64,000 nt of DNA from Caenorhabditis remanei (GCF_010183535.1 NC_071332.1:1674001-1738000); one strand, 5' to 3'; numbered from the stretch's first letter, positions 21,768-34,813 are shown. The notes: a model not told the origin generated them from the letters alone. Program-made: numbers and translations.

Positions 21768-22771
21768 TTACATCACGCAGTACAAGGCGGCGGCGATTGG
21801 GGCCAAGATAGTGACAGCTGGAAAAAAAATTATTCAATTTTATTAATGAGCCAAATATGATACAATCCATCCCCTCCCCTTAAATCCACTACTAATGACC
21901 ATTCACCTGTCCCCCCGTTTAATCCGGTTCGGCCACCGTTAATCCATGCAATCTCAAAAAATCCCCCCTTTTTTCCACCTGGACCATTTCAATACCGTCC
22001 TAATTAGGCTGTACTGTGTTGGCCCCTATAGGACTAAACGAGACTGATCATGCGGCAAAACAGTTTGGGGGGGGGGGGGTCTGGGCTTATTAGCCAGTCT
22101 ATTTCATGTCCTTTTGTCTTCCCCCCGTCCCCGATAGTCAATTGTCACGCAATTTCCGGAAAGGGGACGCTCTGTTTCCACACTTCAATTTCTTCGTCGA
22201 AAAAGGGGGGACACCTCCTAGAGCTTCAAAATTCTAATGATGTGCCTTCTCCGAAATCCCAATGGGTTTGGTTTAGCCTTCCGGTGCTCATCTTTCTTAG
22301 ATGGAATACCGAGATATGCTATACATAGTGGTGCAGCACCTGCCCTCCGGTTCGGTCATAAATAAATGGTCTTGATTAATGATACAACGGAACAACCCCA
22401 AGGATTAATGGATAATTACCTTGGTAAGCGGCATTGATCGATTCGTAGAGAGGGGCTTGTGTAGTCGTGGTGGTTGTAGTCGTGACGAGTTCGGTGCAGT
22501 TGAACAATTTGCATGTGCCCACACCGGTCCGTCCGTCATCCGTAATCGTGCACTCCGACTCCTTAACCTGGCACTTGTCTCCGTTGTTTGGGTCGAACTT
22601 GTTGTTACAGCAAAGTGCGAAATGTTCACAGTAGACGTCTCCATCCGGTGCGTATTTTGCCATGGTGGCGCAGAATTGCGCATGGTCCCGGACAGTGGGA
22701 TCCCAGTCCTCGTCGGCTGTCACAAAAACTACGGCGAGCATGGCGAAGGCGTACACGAGTCGGCTATTCAT
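21768..22771 (-). CDS. small cysteine-rich, probably GPI-anchored secreted protein
   Basis: Exons 22771-22420 and 21817-21768 (intron 602 bases) give 133 residues. Order: signal peptide MNSRLVYAFAMLAVVFVTA; a cysteine-rich domain of eight cysteines (FCATMAKYAPDGDVYCEHFALCC ... KCQVKESEC ... GTCKLFNC) with one N-glycosylation sequon NCT; an eight-threonine linker; and a short hydrophobic C-terminus (AVTILAPIAAALYCVM) coded by exon 2, as expected of a GPI-attachment signal. The splice CAAG|GTAATT to TTCCAG|CTGTC keeps the frame and creates that tail; without splicing the product would end in a non-hydrophobic run. It is surface-attached or secreted; no function can be assigned. Confidence 0.75.
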
Positions 22772-23648
22772 GGCTTTTCTGGAAACAGAGAAAGAAAAAG
22801 ATGAGAATTTTATGTAGATAGAGGCAAAAAGAAGAGGGGGAGCAAAATTTAATTATGCGAAGAGCTCAGTGCTCTCATATGAGCAAAAAAAATTCTTTTT
22901 GGGTAGAAGGGGGGGGGTCTCAGGAGTGTGTAAGAAGGGTGGAAAAAGGAAAAGGGGAAATATTTATGAGGCGAGAAAAGAAGTGGGTGTCACCAACGGA
23001 AGGTTGAGTAATGGAGCCCAAAAATTTTGGAATAGGGGGTAGAGAGCAGATGGCGCGCTGTTTGAAAAATGAACTCTTCTTGAGCGAATTGCGCGAAAAG
23101 AGATGAAATGAGAAAAGAGAAGAAGAAAAAATGAATGTGTCGCGTGATGATGCAACCGACGACTCCACAATCTTAAATGTGGTAGTGGTGGTGGTGCTCA
23201 ATCGCGCGGAGCTTCTCTCCGCGAGCACAGAGCAACAAAAAGTGCACAGAAGGGGCGGAGCCTGTGTGCCCGAGATGGGTGGGCAGCTGGCTTGATGCCA
23301 AAGAGAGAGAGAGGGATAGAGGAGGTGTGTCTTGTTACCCCCTCTGCACACAAGAAGGGGAGGGGGACCCGAACGAAATTGAGTTTGTTCCAAATAGGGG
23401 AGAAGAATTTCGAAAGACGAAGAGAAGACCCTCTCACAGGAAATAGAGCCCTTCTGTCTTCTGAGCGGAACGGGATGATTTCGAAAAGTTAATCGACGAG
23501 TCGACGACAACTTCTTAGGATGGGGAATGGAAAAAGTTTTTGAGAGATGGAGAAAGAAGAAGAAGCGGGAGGAGAGGGATAAAGAAGATTTGAAATTATG
23601 AATAATAAAAAGTAAGGACGAGGAGGTGTACTTAATTTTCTTATTCAT
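22772..23648. other. purine-rich upstream region
   Basis: Strongly purine-rich on the plus strand (GAGA, AAGAAG, poly-G at 22908-22917). A long minus-strand open frame exists only because of this composition. It presumably contains the promoter of the small cysteine-rich gene. Confidence 0.5.
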
Positions 23649-23672
23649 GTGCGGATTTCAAAAAATCCGCAC
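23649..23672. repeat. short perfect hairpin
   Basis: GTGCGGATTT, a four-base loop CAAA, then the exact complement AAATCCGCAC: a 10-bp stem. Confidence 0.8.
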
Positions 23673-23789
23673 GGCGGGGTGTCTAGGGATTCTGAAGTCG
23701 GGTACAGGGGGACCTCGGCATTATATCATTAGCTTTGAAGTTGATAGCTTCATATTGGAGGTTAAGGTTCCCTAGAGCGCGCTTGCAAA

Positions 23790-23875
23790 AATTTTTACGG
23801 TCCCTTAAAAAAATTTCTACGGTCCCTTAAAAAATTTTCTACGCTCCCTTAAAAAATTTTCTATGTTTTTAGTAG
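23790..23875. repeat. short tandem repeat, CTACGGTCCCTTAAAAAA
   Basis: Three to four tandem units of about 25 bases: TTACGGTCCCTTAAAAAA, CTACGGTCCCTTAAAAAA, CTACGCTCCCTTAAAAAA, then a degenerate CTATG copy. Confidence 0.8.
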
Positions 23876-26374
23876 CCTCTGACAGAAGTTCCAGTTTGGA
23901 AGGGTTATAAATTTTGTGAGATATTTTTTAAACAAATTTTTTAAAGAGTACCTTGCCAGGCTCTGTACAAAAACACTTGAAACTCCGTAAGACTTCAGCC
24001 CGGGTCTCCGGTCAAAAATGTAGGTCACGTCATCTAAGAAAAGTTTCGAAACAACATTTTCCTGACCTCCTAGGCCCTGACCCTTTAATGACAGCCTCTT
24101 CTCAACAAAAATTTCCTTATTTCACAACTTTCAATAAATTTCTCATTTTCCGGATTTCCCCTATCCGTCAACAACAAAACCACCACAAACCAAAAATCAC
24201 AATCTTTATTAGTTGTTGTCTCATTACCACCCATTACAGATTAGAGACCTTATCAACTTAGGACACCTAAACTGTGTAGTGATAACCGGATTGCATAACT
24301 TTGACGAATTGGATGACGTGAGTCACGTCTTCACAACTTTCAGAAGAATACCAGAAAACAGCCTTCACGGAGAGTGGTCTCTTCATGTGTTTTCTTACGT
24401 TTTTGAATAGAAAAAAAATGCTAATGTTGCGGGAGGAGGGGATTTGGTATGTGTGTGTGTGGAAATGGAAAAGAGAAAAAAAAGAAGCAGTTGGAGTAAA
24501 AAAAGGGGGAAGACGGACGTCGTCGCCGCTTCGTGGGACCCCAGGACCCCACAAGAAAACGTCGTTTCGCTCTTAACGAGCCAAAGTTCGATGAAATACG
24601 ACGCTCCGAAAAAAAGTTAGTGTTGCAACAAAAAACTTTTGATCTACATACAGGGGTCTCTGCTAGCCATCTAGCTATGGCTCTCCAGAGCTACAGGTTA
24701 ATCCAATAAGCACACATAGAAACCGGTTGGACCTTTCTTGGTGTGGTACTGATCAAATATGGCGTATAAGGTAAGAGGACCATTCAATTACTGTTGACAC
24801 TTCCGGGGGGACACGGGGGTCGTTAGAAGGGGGGAAGGGAAAGATGATAACCGAAAAGGGGGAAGGCTAGATTTGTTTTACGGGGATCGTTGGCGGGTGG
24901 GGGGAAATTTCAAATTCCAAGGAAAAATATTTTGGACGGTACCATGAAATAGCGGGGAATCGACTTTCCAAAACTTGGGAACACAATTTCTGTCACAAAA
25001 AAATCTGGAGCATTTTTATGCTTACAGGCACAGTGGTGCAAAGTTTTGGGTCGGAAACTTTAATTTCGCGATTTGGGAATAACGATTGAGATGGCCTAAA
25101 GTTCCTTGTGAACAGATAATGAAAAAAATTTAAAAACTTAAAACAAATTTTGTAAATAAATATTCAAAAGTATGATTTTACGGTTGCAAATTTTTGGAAA
25201 TAACTGGACTGTCAAGCTTAAAGACGGTTTTTACACCAACCTTCAAAATAGGGGGATCACTAAAATGTTAAGCTTTTTAAGGTCCTGCAACACTATCCTA
25301 AAACCAGAAAAATAATAATTTACGACTTTTTTGTTCGGGCCATGCTTTTTGAGACAAGAAAGCCTGGTCACATCAAAACCCATCTAAGAAGAAGAAGAAA
25401 AAAATGGAAAAAATGAAAAAGACGCGTTCTGACTTCCTCAAGAAGGGTCTGGAAAAAAGTTATGATTCTGAGAGAAAATGAGTTTCCTGTTTTCTGTTTT
25501 CGAAAACATGCTTCTTCTCTCAACATGCTTCATGTCAGCTATTGCAAAACAAAAAAAAATAGTTTGACCTCGACTTGCCACCTGCTGTTCCTTGACACCT
25601 CAGCGAGACAACAATGTGTCGGAAACGCGATGAAAAATTCGTTGGAAGAAGAACCCCGAAGAACAAGAAGACGGAGAATATAAATAAGACAGTGGTGTCC
25701 ATTTCAATAGGCCTGGGGCAGGGGGGCTAGTTTGTGGACACAGAGAGGGAGATGTTTTTGGGGTCGCTTCTCTTTTTGAGTAGCCGATGGTGCACTTGAA
25801 AAGGTTGAGATTTATTTGATTTGTTAGAGGGAGGTAGGTCAAATCTCGGGGCCTTAGATGGAAGGGAAACTTTAGCCACCCTAATATGAGAGAGCTCTGT
25901 TTGTCCTGTTTGTCGAGGCGCCTGTTTTTGAAAGGTGGAATCGGAATCAATGACTCACAAAAGGGAAAAAAGGATAACCACCACCACTAAAAATCCCCTC
26001 CCCGTCGGCATTGGGGGATAGTAAAACCATAATACTCGAAACGAACACAGAACAATAGAATGAAGGACAATGTATGACCGAGAGGAAGGAGTCTTCTTGA
26101 GAAAAGAAGACGTCCCTCTACAAGTGTGTGTGAGGGGGCTCGAAGGTGTCAAAAAGACAAGGTTATACCAAACATGGGGAAAAGGTTGCGTGATGGTGGG
26201 AGAAAAAAGGAAAAGAACAACTTGATCAAACAAAAAAAAGTGCTGGGTGCTATACTATATGCTGGGTTTTGGGTTACACATGAAGGAGGGTTTGAAAGTG
26301 GTAATGAAAGGGGGCGATGAATTGGGGTATTTCAAAAAACAAGAAAAGGCAGGGGTAGGAGAACAAATCTAGAG
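23876..26374. other. intergenic, no supported gene
   Basis: AT-rich and G-run-rich sequence without exon-like reading frames with splice signals. Frames of 60-116 codons here are low-complexity and occur on opposite strands over the same bases. Confidence 0.5.
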
Positions 26375-26895
26375 CTGCATTTTTGTAGTTGACAACTTTT
26401 TAGTAGTGCGTCACGTTTTCGAGATATGCGCCTTTAAAAATAGACACCAAAAAGGAAGAGAGGGAGAGTTCGCAGACAACGAGACGCTCCAGCTTCTCTG
26501 CGTCTCCTCCTTTTGACAGAATTACATTTCTAATAAGAACAGGTCTAGAAGTATATTTTTCCTATATACAAATTTTTGCTAGCTTTTTCAGATTTTGAGA
26601 TATGCGCCTTTAAGGACAGCCGTCCTCTACAGAGGCATGCTCAAACTTCAAATCCTCGTCGTTTTGTCAAATCTTACTTTCATATTGAAATTTTACAATA
26701 TCTAAATAGAACAAGTCTCAAGCTTTATTTTTGTAGTTGACGGTTTCCTGATAGTTTTTTCAGATTTTGAGATATGCGCCTTTAAAAACTAGTAGAAAGA
26801 GCGCGCGCAGAGAAGCTAGAGTGTCTGACTTCTCTGCGTCTCTATCTCAAAAAATAGCATAGTTATCAAAAAGTCGTAAACTACAAAAATGGTGA
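26375..26895. repeat. two hairpin repeats, TTGTAGTTGACAACTTTTT family
   Basis: 26378-26525 and 26715-26895. Each has the GTAGTTGACAACTTTTT arm, GATATGCGCCTTTAAA, and a CTTCTCTGCGTCTC inner hairpin; the second ends in ACAAAAATGG on the complementary arm. Confidence 0.8.
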
Positions 26896-29800
26896 ACAAG
26901 ACTTGTTTTACCAAATATCAAGAATTTGTAAACCTGGGGCAAGTGTAGCATAACTTCAAAGTTTATGTTCTGAAATATGATTCAAAAATTAGGTATGCGA
27001 AACATTTCCTGGGCTCATATCTTTACATGAAGGATTTATGAGAAAAAGTTGTCATCTGCAAAAATAAAGGTTTAGACTTGTTTTATAACATATCGTTCTC
27101 AAAAATAACCGACTCTTGCCAAAATAGTAATATCACCCCTTGACTCATCCCAAAAGTAAAACCAGTCCTGACGCATCATACACATCACTTTTAATCCAAC
27201 ACGACAGAAGTCTTCATTAAAAACCGCAACGAAACACCGGAATCCAGAATTCACCGAGTGCACTTCTCTTTTCAAAATTGCATTTTGAATTGGCATTGTT
27301 GTTGCTGCTCAAGAATCTTTCGAAAAATAGAGAATGAAGATTTCAGGCGTCGTGTCAAACACAGCGACATCGCAGAAAAAAGTGACACATGGTCAAAAAG
27401 CAATACAATTGAGATGAGTATGCAAGATATATGAGGGGGAGGGGAGGACATGCAGCATCATCCAAAAAATCCTTGACTACAGTAGCTGTATGTGTCTGCC
27501 GTCTCTCCACGTGTCGAATGCTCTCGAACCTAATTAAGGGGTTGAACCGGAGAGGGGGGGGGGACGACATCTTACAGTCAGGGAACATCGAATTAGGCTG
27601 GGGCAATTGACACCTGTCTATCCCATTCTCCCGAGAGACATTAAGAAATACAAAATGTGTGTTGGAAAGATGAGACCCTAAGCCCTTGAATTTGAAAGTG
27701 GGATGGTCGAAACCGAGATGAAAATGAAAATGTGGGCGCCAGGAGGGCGGATGGATCCTTTAGTTTAGGATAGACATAAATTTAGAGTGCGGGGAATGGA
27801 AGAATATATAGTATACTATTTAATTGCCGGATATAGACTTAATTGGCGACTCATACATAAAGGGGGGGGGGCGATAGTTGCCGTTTAGGAACATCTGGGT
27901 GGCAACAGGGGGGATGTCTCATAAATTGAAGAATGTAATAAAAATGGTGATGAAGTAGAAGATTCTGAATCTGTTTTTAGATTTTGAAAATATTGGAGAT
28001 AATTCGAGATACCAATCTTTTTAACATTGAGTTTTTGTGTTTCCTGTGGTGGTCAGGATTTTCAGATTTTTTAAATGAAATAAACATTGTTGGAACGCTG
28101 AAGACGTGAGGATTCTGAATCTGTGCTCAAAATTTGTTTCGGGTCAAAATGTGCTGAGATAGAGAGGCGAAATTCGTCCCATCCAAAATTTCATGTTTAA
28201 CTAAAAAGCTTTGCATCTCGGTTCAATTTGATGATATATTAAATTTATTTATAGTTTTGGAATTCTTATGATCTCAGCTTTTTGCAAAATTAATTTTTAA
28301 TTGAAAAATTTTGAGGTTACTTTAGTTTTGACAGCTATTTTGTACAGGCCAAAACCTGCCGTCGGCAAGATGGCTTAGACTACTACCGGGTGCGCTAAAG
28401 GGTTAACTTTTAAAGATTTCTAAAAAAGTTATAAATATTGTAAAAAAGCTAAAATCCTGAGGATTCTGAATCCGTTTTCAAAATTTTTCTAGAAACAAAA
28501 CCCGCCGAGACATATAAGGTTCATTTTGACTGTAGATTAAATTTGAAAATAGATTTGGAATCCTCATAATTTCAGCTTTCTATTCGTATAACTTTTAGAA
28601 AATTTTACGAAAACTTTTTTTACAGAATGTAAGAAATAAACCTGTCCTAACAAATCAAATCTACAGTTCAAATTTTCCGCGCATCCCATAACCGCCCATT
28701 AAGCCAGCTGCTCTTCCCGTTATCATCATCATCATCTCCAATTCTTCTCCTCTTTCTTTTTGACGTAACTTGCATAATTGAGGCAATTAGTACACATTTT
28801 CCCCTCGGCGGTCGGTCCAGGGATTAGTGACACACACTGTTATATCCGTGTGTGTGGCGGTAGGGTGTCAAAGGAAAAGGCGTGAAAAGGGATAGGGGGA
28901 TCAGGAATCGAGACCCGGGCGGAAATAGAGGTCGCTTCCGGATGAAATGAATTCTCAAGGACATACCCGTTCTCGATTCTTAATCCAAGTTCATATGGAA
29001 TACATATTTTACAGAAAAGCCTAGCCTTCTCAAGTTTCAATTAACAATTCATTGGTTCATCATTTAGCGCCGCGCGCGCATCTCTTGTCTCATTCCGGAG
29101 AATGAAGAAATGAAAATTTCAATTCCGAAGGCGCACCACAACCAAATTGAATTGTGTCCTCCTTCTCCACCATTTACTAGGGGGCTCATTCTTGGTGTCC
29201 TTGTAATTGCTGGGACGGGGGATCAAACCGACTAGCCAGCACACTAATTGGACCGCTTATCTCGACGTATAGAGACAAAAGAGGACGTCATCCGGTTCCG
29301 CGAGGCTCTTTTTCGTTTTCGTTCTAACAAAAGTATCATGTTGCCATCATGATGGTGGTGATGAAGATGTGTTTGTTCAGCCGGCTCCATGTGTTTGTTA
29401 TCTTGACTTTTCGGTCCGGTCCCCCTCCTTCAAAAAAGGAAAAGGGGGACTTGGGAGGTAAGGGGTAATTGGAGCTTTTGTGACAAAAGGTAGGTAATTG
29501 AGTTATTTTTGAAAAAGAAACACTTGTTTTTGGGGAGGAATACGGGTGTTTATGGAGTTTTGCAGATAATTGCAGAAAAGTTTTGAATACAGATACAAAA
29601 TCCTCGAGACATGAGCTTTTAAAGCCTATACAAATCATTGAGAAGCTTGGTTCGACAAAACTCGTGTATCTCCGTCAGTTTCTGCCGCAGAAAAGTTTTG
29701 AATACAGATTCAGAATCCTTGAGATTCCAGCTTCCCCCTCACGTCATTTTATTCAAAATGCGCTACTGATTAGTCTGGAAAAGCGTTGACTGCGTTTCAG

Positions 29801-31502
29801 GTCAAACTTTCGAAGCTTGGCTCGCCAAAATTCGTGTATATCCGTCAGTTTCTGTCGCAGAACAGTTTTGAATACAGTTTCAGAATCCTTGAGATATCAG
29901 CATTCTAGTGGTATAACATTTTCAAAAAAAAAAATTAAATAAAAAAGTAACTTGTCCAACTGAAAAACGACGTTTTTACATTGGTCGCGATGTAAAATCC
30001 TTAGTGAAAAGCCCCAAAAGTGTTATATTTGGCTGGCTGTAAATAAGAAAATTGGTTTTCCGCGAAAATGCAGAAAAAAATGACCTAAAATGTTATTAGC
30101 CGCTATTTTCTACATATTTTTCCTCGAAAAATCCAATCTTGCCAAAAAAGTAATAAGCCAACTAATTTATTCCGAATACCTAACTTCAGACACCCTGGGC
30201 ATTTGCTGAAAACCGATTATTCTCGCCTATTCAATTTTCGAGGGGAATTCTTATGAAATGCCGACTGGGAGCTAGTACATAGCGCTGAAAAAGAGCTTAG
30301 CTACTTTTCAGGCGCCTAGCTTACACTATAGTACCTGTAGGTGCTCCGTACACACAATGTTTGAACTACAGGTCCAACTCATCCAAATTCAAATCAGAAC
30401 ACCTCTCTATACCATCCCACTCATCCATTTCTCGAACAGCGGGTCGCCATAACGTATCATATTTCAGCTTCATCAACACTCGGAGCCCTCAATGTGTCAG
30501 AGCACCGGTTTGTTTAGACACCTGCCATTCCATACGAACAGCTACATCCACACATATTTGGGGACGCTTTTTTTGGAAGGTCACGGTTTTCATTCCCGTT
30601 TTTTTGTAATCTTTGAAAATTCAGAGTCAGTCATTGTTTGTACAGTCTAGAGGGGTTCCGCTTGACTTCAAAGACATGTGGTATACAGGGATTACGGTTG
30701 CACAGGTACAAGTTAGCCTACCTAAGGGTAAGCCTTCTACTATTTACCAAGTAGAAGGTTTTTGGAGCAGCAGCTTGAGTCAATAACGGCAAAAAGTATA
30801 AGAGAGAGAGAAAGAAGTGGTCACTAGATGTCAATTGAGACGCTGCTAGGGAAGGTGGTGTGTGATTGATGAGGAAGGCAAACGAATGGCCATACAAGGC
30901 AGAAAAAAAGGGGGGGGGGGCAAATACGTACTTGTGACTCTAGACTCGAGACAGACGATGATGATTATTATGCCAATTTGAGAGGGACATTTCTCAAACG
31001 AATTTCGTACTACTCGAGTGTCCCATATTGAAATATTCATAGTGCCCCCCACCCCTTATGTAATTCATGGAGGTACGAGTTCAGGAAACTGGAAAATTAG
31101 CTATGTATTTTGAAAATACACTTCTACACTTTTATACATGGTGACAACTGGCTACCAGATTCGATTCGACGACACATCCATTAGTGCACATTTATCGAAA
31201 CCGCCAATTTTCTCGGGGAATGGTCATCCTTTCCGTAAACTGTGCGGTTGGCTTCTCTTTCAATGCACGCATGGCTAATTGCGTGCTATCGAATGAAGGA
31301 AAAACAGGGGGATGTGCTCATCTGGAAGATTTTTTCTCAAATGTCTTCGGGATTACTACTTTTTCTGGGAGTACATGGAGTGACAGATGGTTTTGGAATT
31401 GGAGGATTGGCTTCAGGGCAAATTTTCAAACTTAAAAAGTGTCTCATGGTGCTCTAAATTGTCTCAAAACGAAAATATTTGTAGGGTGGACAAATCTATA
31501 TA
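26896..31502. other. long intergenic region with dispersed repeats
   Basis: No supported gene. GCTGAAGACGTGAGG-type repeats occur at about 28090, 28445 and in the triplicate at 29575-29905. Poly-G runs occur at 27552, 27861 and 30908. No tRNA-like or snRNA-like sequence was noticed. Confidence 0.5.
29575..29905. repeat. local triplication ending TTTTGAATACAGATTCAGAATCC
   Basis: Three tandem copies of a segment of about 100-150 bases containing GTGTATCTCCGTCAGTTTCTG and AGTTTTGAATACAGATT, followed by CAGAATCCTTGAGA. This is the reverse-orientation form of the GCTGAAGACGTGAGG family. Confidence 0.75.
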
Positions 31503-31802
31503 CCGTAAAAACTGTAATAGAGGCGCATGCGCCTCAATTTTTCGAGCCTCTCTCGCAAGTGCGCTTCTCTTACAGAGGGCGCTTTTATTTTTCAACCAAG
31601 CCAACATTTTTTCTGACAAAATTTCACAAAAACCCCAAATTTTGCACCATTTGAACGAAAAAATTGGGGTTTATTATGTTTTTTTATGAACTTTGAAAAA
31701 AATGATTGAAAAGCAGAAAAACTATTTCAATCATATCATGGGGGCGCCTCTATTACAGAGTGCGCCTCTATTAGAGGGGCGCTTCTATTATAGTTTTTAC
31801 GG
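31503..31802. mobile_element. 300-bp palindromic MITE flanked by TA
   Basis: Terminal inverted repeats CCGTAAAAACTGTAATAGAGG and its near-complement at the right end (CTATTATAGTTTTTACGG), with a TA dinucleotide immediately outside each end. GGCGC(C) boxes are repeated inside both arms. TA target duplication and lack of coding capacity fit a non-autonomous Tc/mariner-type element. Confidence 0.85.
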
Positions 31803-32163
31803 TATGTATATTTACAAAAAAAACTGAATCAATATTCAATCTACACGACCCTAAGTTGGGATCATCAGTAAAACCCTTACACGTCTTAAAAATCAATCAG
31901 TACGTACAGTAAATACTGTATTATTACGACACCTGTAATAGAACGGCACCCGATTTATACTCAGAATTCATGAATATGATTATCCCCCGGTGATTAGAAG
32001 TAGCGTGATTAGTAACTTCTTGATCAGCGAATCTAACGTCCAAAAAAGTTTTCCCGTTTAATGATAATGAGAAAAAAAACACAAGAAAAATTTTTTTCCA
32101 GGCTTCGAGGACAAAAAATGAATATAATTTTGGATTCTGCGTTTTCTCAGCTTTTCAATGATA

Positions 32164-32615
32164 CAGTACTGGTCATAAAGAATGCAATACTTGCAGTTTT
32201 TAGTTGAAAATGGTCAACTTTGTGACTGTGTGACGGACCTCCTGATAGTCTCATAATATTGATTGTTTATGGACTATACAGATCAAAAGTAGAGCTTCAT
32301 TTTTGTAGTTAACAACTTTTTTGTACGGATACTCCCTAGCAAGTTACAGGCAGTCAATGTAAACAGCTCAAAAATGTCTTCTTTTAGCACTGAAAAAGGG
32401 CAAAATTTTTGAGAAAATTCTTTGACGATTGATAACTTCTTAGGATGTGCTCGTACAAAAAAGTTGTCAACTACAAAAATGAAACACTACTTGTGATCTA
32501 TACACTCCATAAACAATCAATATTGTGAGACTATCAGGAAGACCATCTCACAGTCACAAAATTGACCATTTTCAACTAAAAACTGCAAGTGTCGCATTCT
32601 TTATGGCCAGTACTG
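32164..32615. mobile_element. 452-bp Tc1-like palindromic MITE flanked by TA
   Basis: It begins CAGTACTGGTCATAAAGAAT and ends with the complement (ATTCTTTATGGCCAGTACTG), flanked by TA on both sides. The termini closely resemble the CAGTGCTGGCC start of Tc1. The arms pair over about 200 bases each. They include GTAGTT(A/G)ACAACTTTTT words, linking this element to the dispersed hairpin family in the window. No transposase frame. Confidence 0.85.
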
Positions 32616-33465
32616 TATACGACATGTCATGTCCCATATATCCTGATATATAACTTTCTGAGCAGTACAGTATCCTGCAAACGACAAACATGTTCTAGAG
32701 TGCAATTTTTTGACCAGAACTGAAACATTTCACAGACTGACTCATCCAAGCAAACTGAAAATTACCGGAATTCGGATTCTCTCAACCCATCAAAAACGGA
32801 ACCAAAATATAACTGCTAAAATAAACTATTCTTTAGTATCTCAAACTCCCAAAATTTTCTAGATTTCCTTCACAAAACTTGACTCAGAGTCTCCAAGGAC
32901 TCTAGTGATCCTTTCCTATTCAAAAATCAATCTACTTTGATCTCCTTTTGTTCGAAAATTCAAATCATTCCCAATGAATTGACTTTTTGAACACTTGCAT
33001 AAAAGATCAGTGAACAAAAATGAACTGTATTTTGATCTCTTGATTTTATTTTGAACTTTTGATCAAAATTGGAAAATCTTGAATTACAGGACTCTTTCAG
33101 AATCAGTGTTTCAGAATTTTTGTAGTTGAGAACTTTCTGTAAGTACCGTTTCTAGGGTCAAAAAGCCCAGGGAACGCATTTACATCCATTTGTGTCACGA
33201 AAAAAGTTATATTCTGGAAACTCTCACATTTAAAACTCCAACTTTCTGTCTCCACCTTTCTCAACATTTATGACCTACAAGATTTTTCATTTTCCTCATC
33301 GAAACCTTCTTTCATTTCTGATTTCCCCGATTGCTCTCTGCTCGCTGGTTATTCAAATCAACTAACAGTTGATTATCAATTCAAATTATTCAAATCGACT
33401 CATCGAAAGCCAACACGCCACAAAACCCAATATAAGGGGCGAAAATCACCCCATTATCATCAGAA
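32616..33465. other. upstream region of paralog 4
   Basis: No gene. A loose ATTCAAATTATTCAAAT block near 33380 may correspond to the paralog promoter block, and CCAATATAAGG at about 33428 resembles a TATA box 40 bases before the start codon. Confidence 0.4.
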
Positions 33466-34813
33466 ATGACTCGTTTCTTCCAACTCCTTCCATTCTTTGG
33501 ACTCCTCGCACTCTGTGCCGCCCAAGAGGACTCGGGACTCTATGTCAATCGGATCAAGATTGAGACCTTCACCAACAAAGCCGGCAATGACAAGATCTTC
33601 ACCTACTATGTCAAGGATAGTTACGATCAAGTTCAAGTAGACAATTTCAAGACAGCCGCCGAGTCTATTGGATACCTTTATGAGGATGATTATGCTGCTG
33701 ACACTGTTTCGTGTACCACCGCCGAGTGTCCAAAGCTGAGAAGAATCTACGAGCATACCACTAACCTCAATGGTAAGTTCCGGAATTTCAGAGTTATAGA
33801 CAGTAACCAGTTTTAAAATTCCAGGAAAAGTTACCACTCGCCTCATCGACTCTGCCTTGAAGACTAGCACCGCCGCCACCACCGCCAAGCCAATCGGATT
33901 CGTCGCTCCATACCCAGGATACTGTAGCTCCAACGATCTCGTCCCGATCATTGAGATGTACTCAGATGCTTTGCAACGTTAGTTTACTTCACACAGTTTC
34001 AACAAAATAGGTAAGATACCAATTCTAGAATACGCCTACTGGTCTAAGGCGCAACCAAACCAATTGGTCAACATCGCTTCCACTACTATCGACACTTCAA
34101 GATACAACCCAACACGTCTCGTTGGATACGCCCTTTCTGGAGAAACAGATAGACTTGTTCTCTCAAACGCCGCTCCGGACTTTGTGAAGCCGATTGGAAA
34201 AGCTAACTACGTAAGGGGCGAGATGTTGGAATGTTAGAAAAAGTGAAATTTCAGACCCATTCATTCTACCCTGCCTACCAACTTGTTGAATTTACTTCTG
34301 GAAACAACAAGTATACCTTAGGTGCTCCACCATCTATTGACGCCTATGCTGCAAAACCTGGATTCATTCCGAAGAACACTGGAATTTTTGTTATCGGAAA
34401 AGGGATATCCGCCGACTTAACAAGAATGAGCGCAGTCTGCGGGGAACTCATGCCCCTTTATGTAGCAAGTGACTCTGCAAAATGTAAGTTTTATTGATCT
34501 TGCCTTATTCTACATGCTCTTTATTTCAGCATACGGTGTTTTGATCGCCCGTGGCGTCGTGGCTCCAATGCAAGCTATTGCTCAGGGCGGATGGACATTC
34601 AAGAAGAATGTACCAGCATGCGGAGGAATCAAGGGATTGGCTGCGTTGAAGGAGTTTAAGCACAAGACAGCTGTGAATCAGTTCACTTATGCAAACGATC
34701 CAGCTAAGATTGCCGAGTTGACTAGTTCTGGAAACTGGGAAGTGACCACCAAGGATTTGGGATTCGCTCCACTTGATCAAATTGGTTTTGTTCTTATTAA
34801 CGCTGTTATTTAA
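33466..34813 (+). CDS. secreted protein of unknown family, paralog 4
   Basis: Exons 33466-33772, 33825-33977, 34029-34210, 34255-34483 and 34530-34813 give 384 residues. The leader MTRFFQLLPFFGLLALCAAQ differs from the other three, but from EDSGLYVNRIKIETFTNKAGNDKIFTYYVKDSYD onward it is closest to paralog 3. Blocks: VSCTTAECPKLRRIYEHTT, KPIGFVAPYPGYCSSNDLVPIIEMYSDAL, RYNPTRLVGYALSGETDR, GKGISADLTRMSAVCGELMPLY, GWTFKKNVPACGGIKGL, PLDQIGFVLINAVI. It lies 19 kb from paralog 3 in opposite orientation, separated by the grl and cysteine-rich genes. It has no break, and the splice sites are all strong. Function unknown; probably secreted. Confidence 0.87.

Noticed and set aside
22920..23648. Minus-strand open frame of 242 codons
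   Set aside because: It arises from a purine-rich tract; composition is Ser/Phe/Pro low-complexity, with no domain, signal or splice context.
33460..33951. Minus-strand open frame of 163 codons
   Set aside because: Exact antisense of exons 1 and 2 of paralog 4, reading through an intron; codon-bias shadow.
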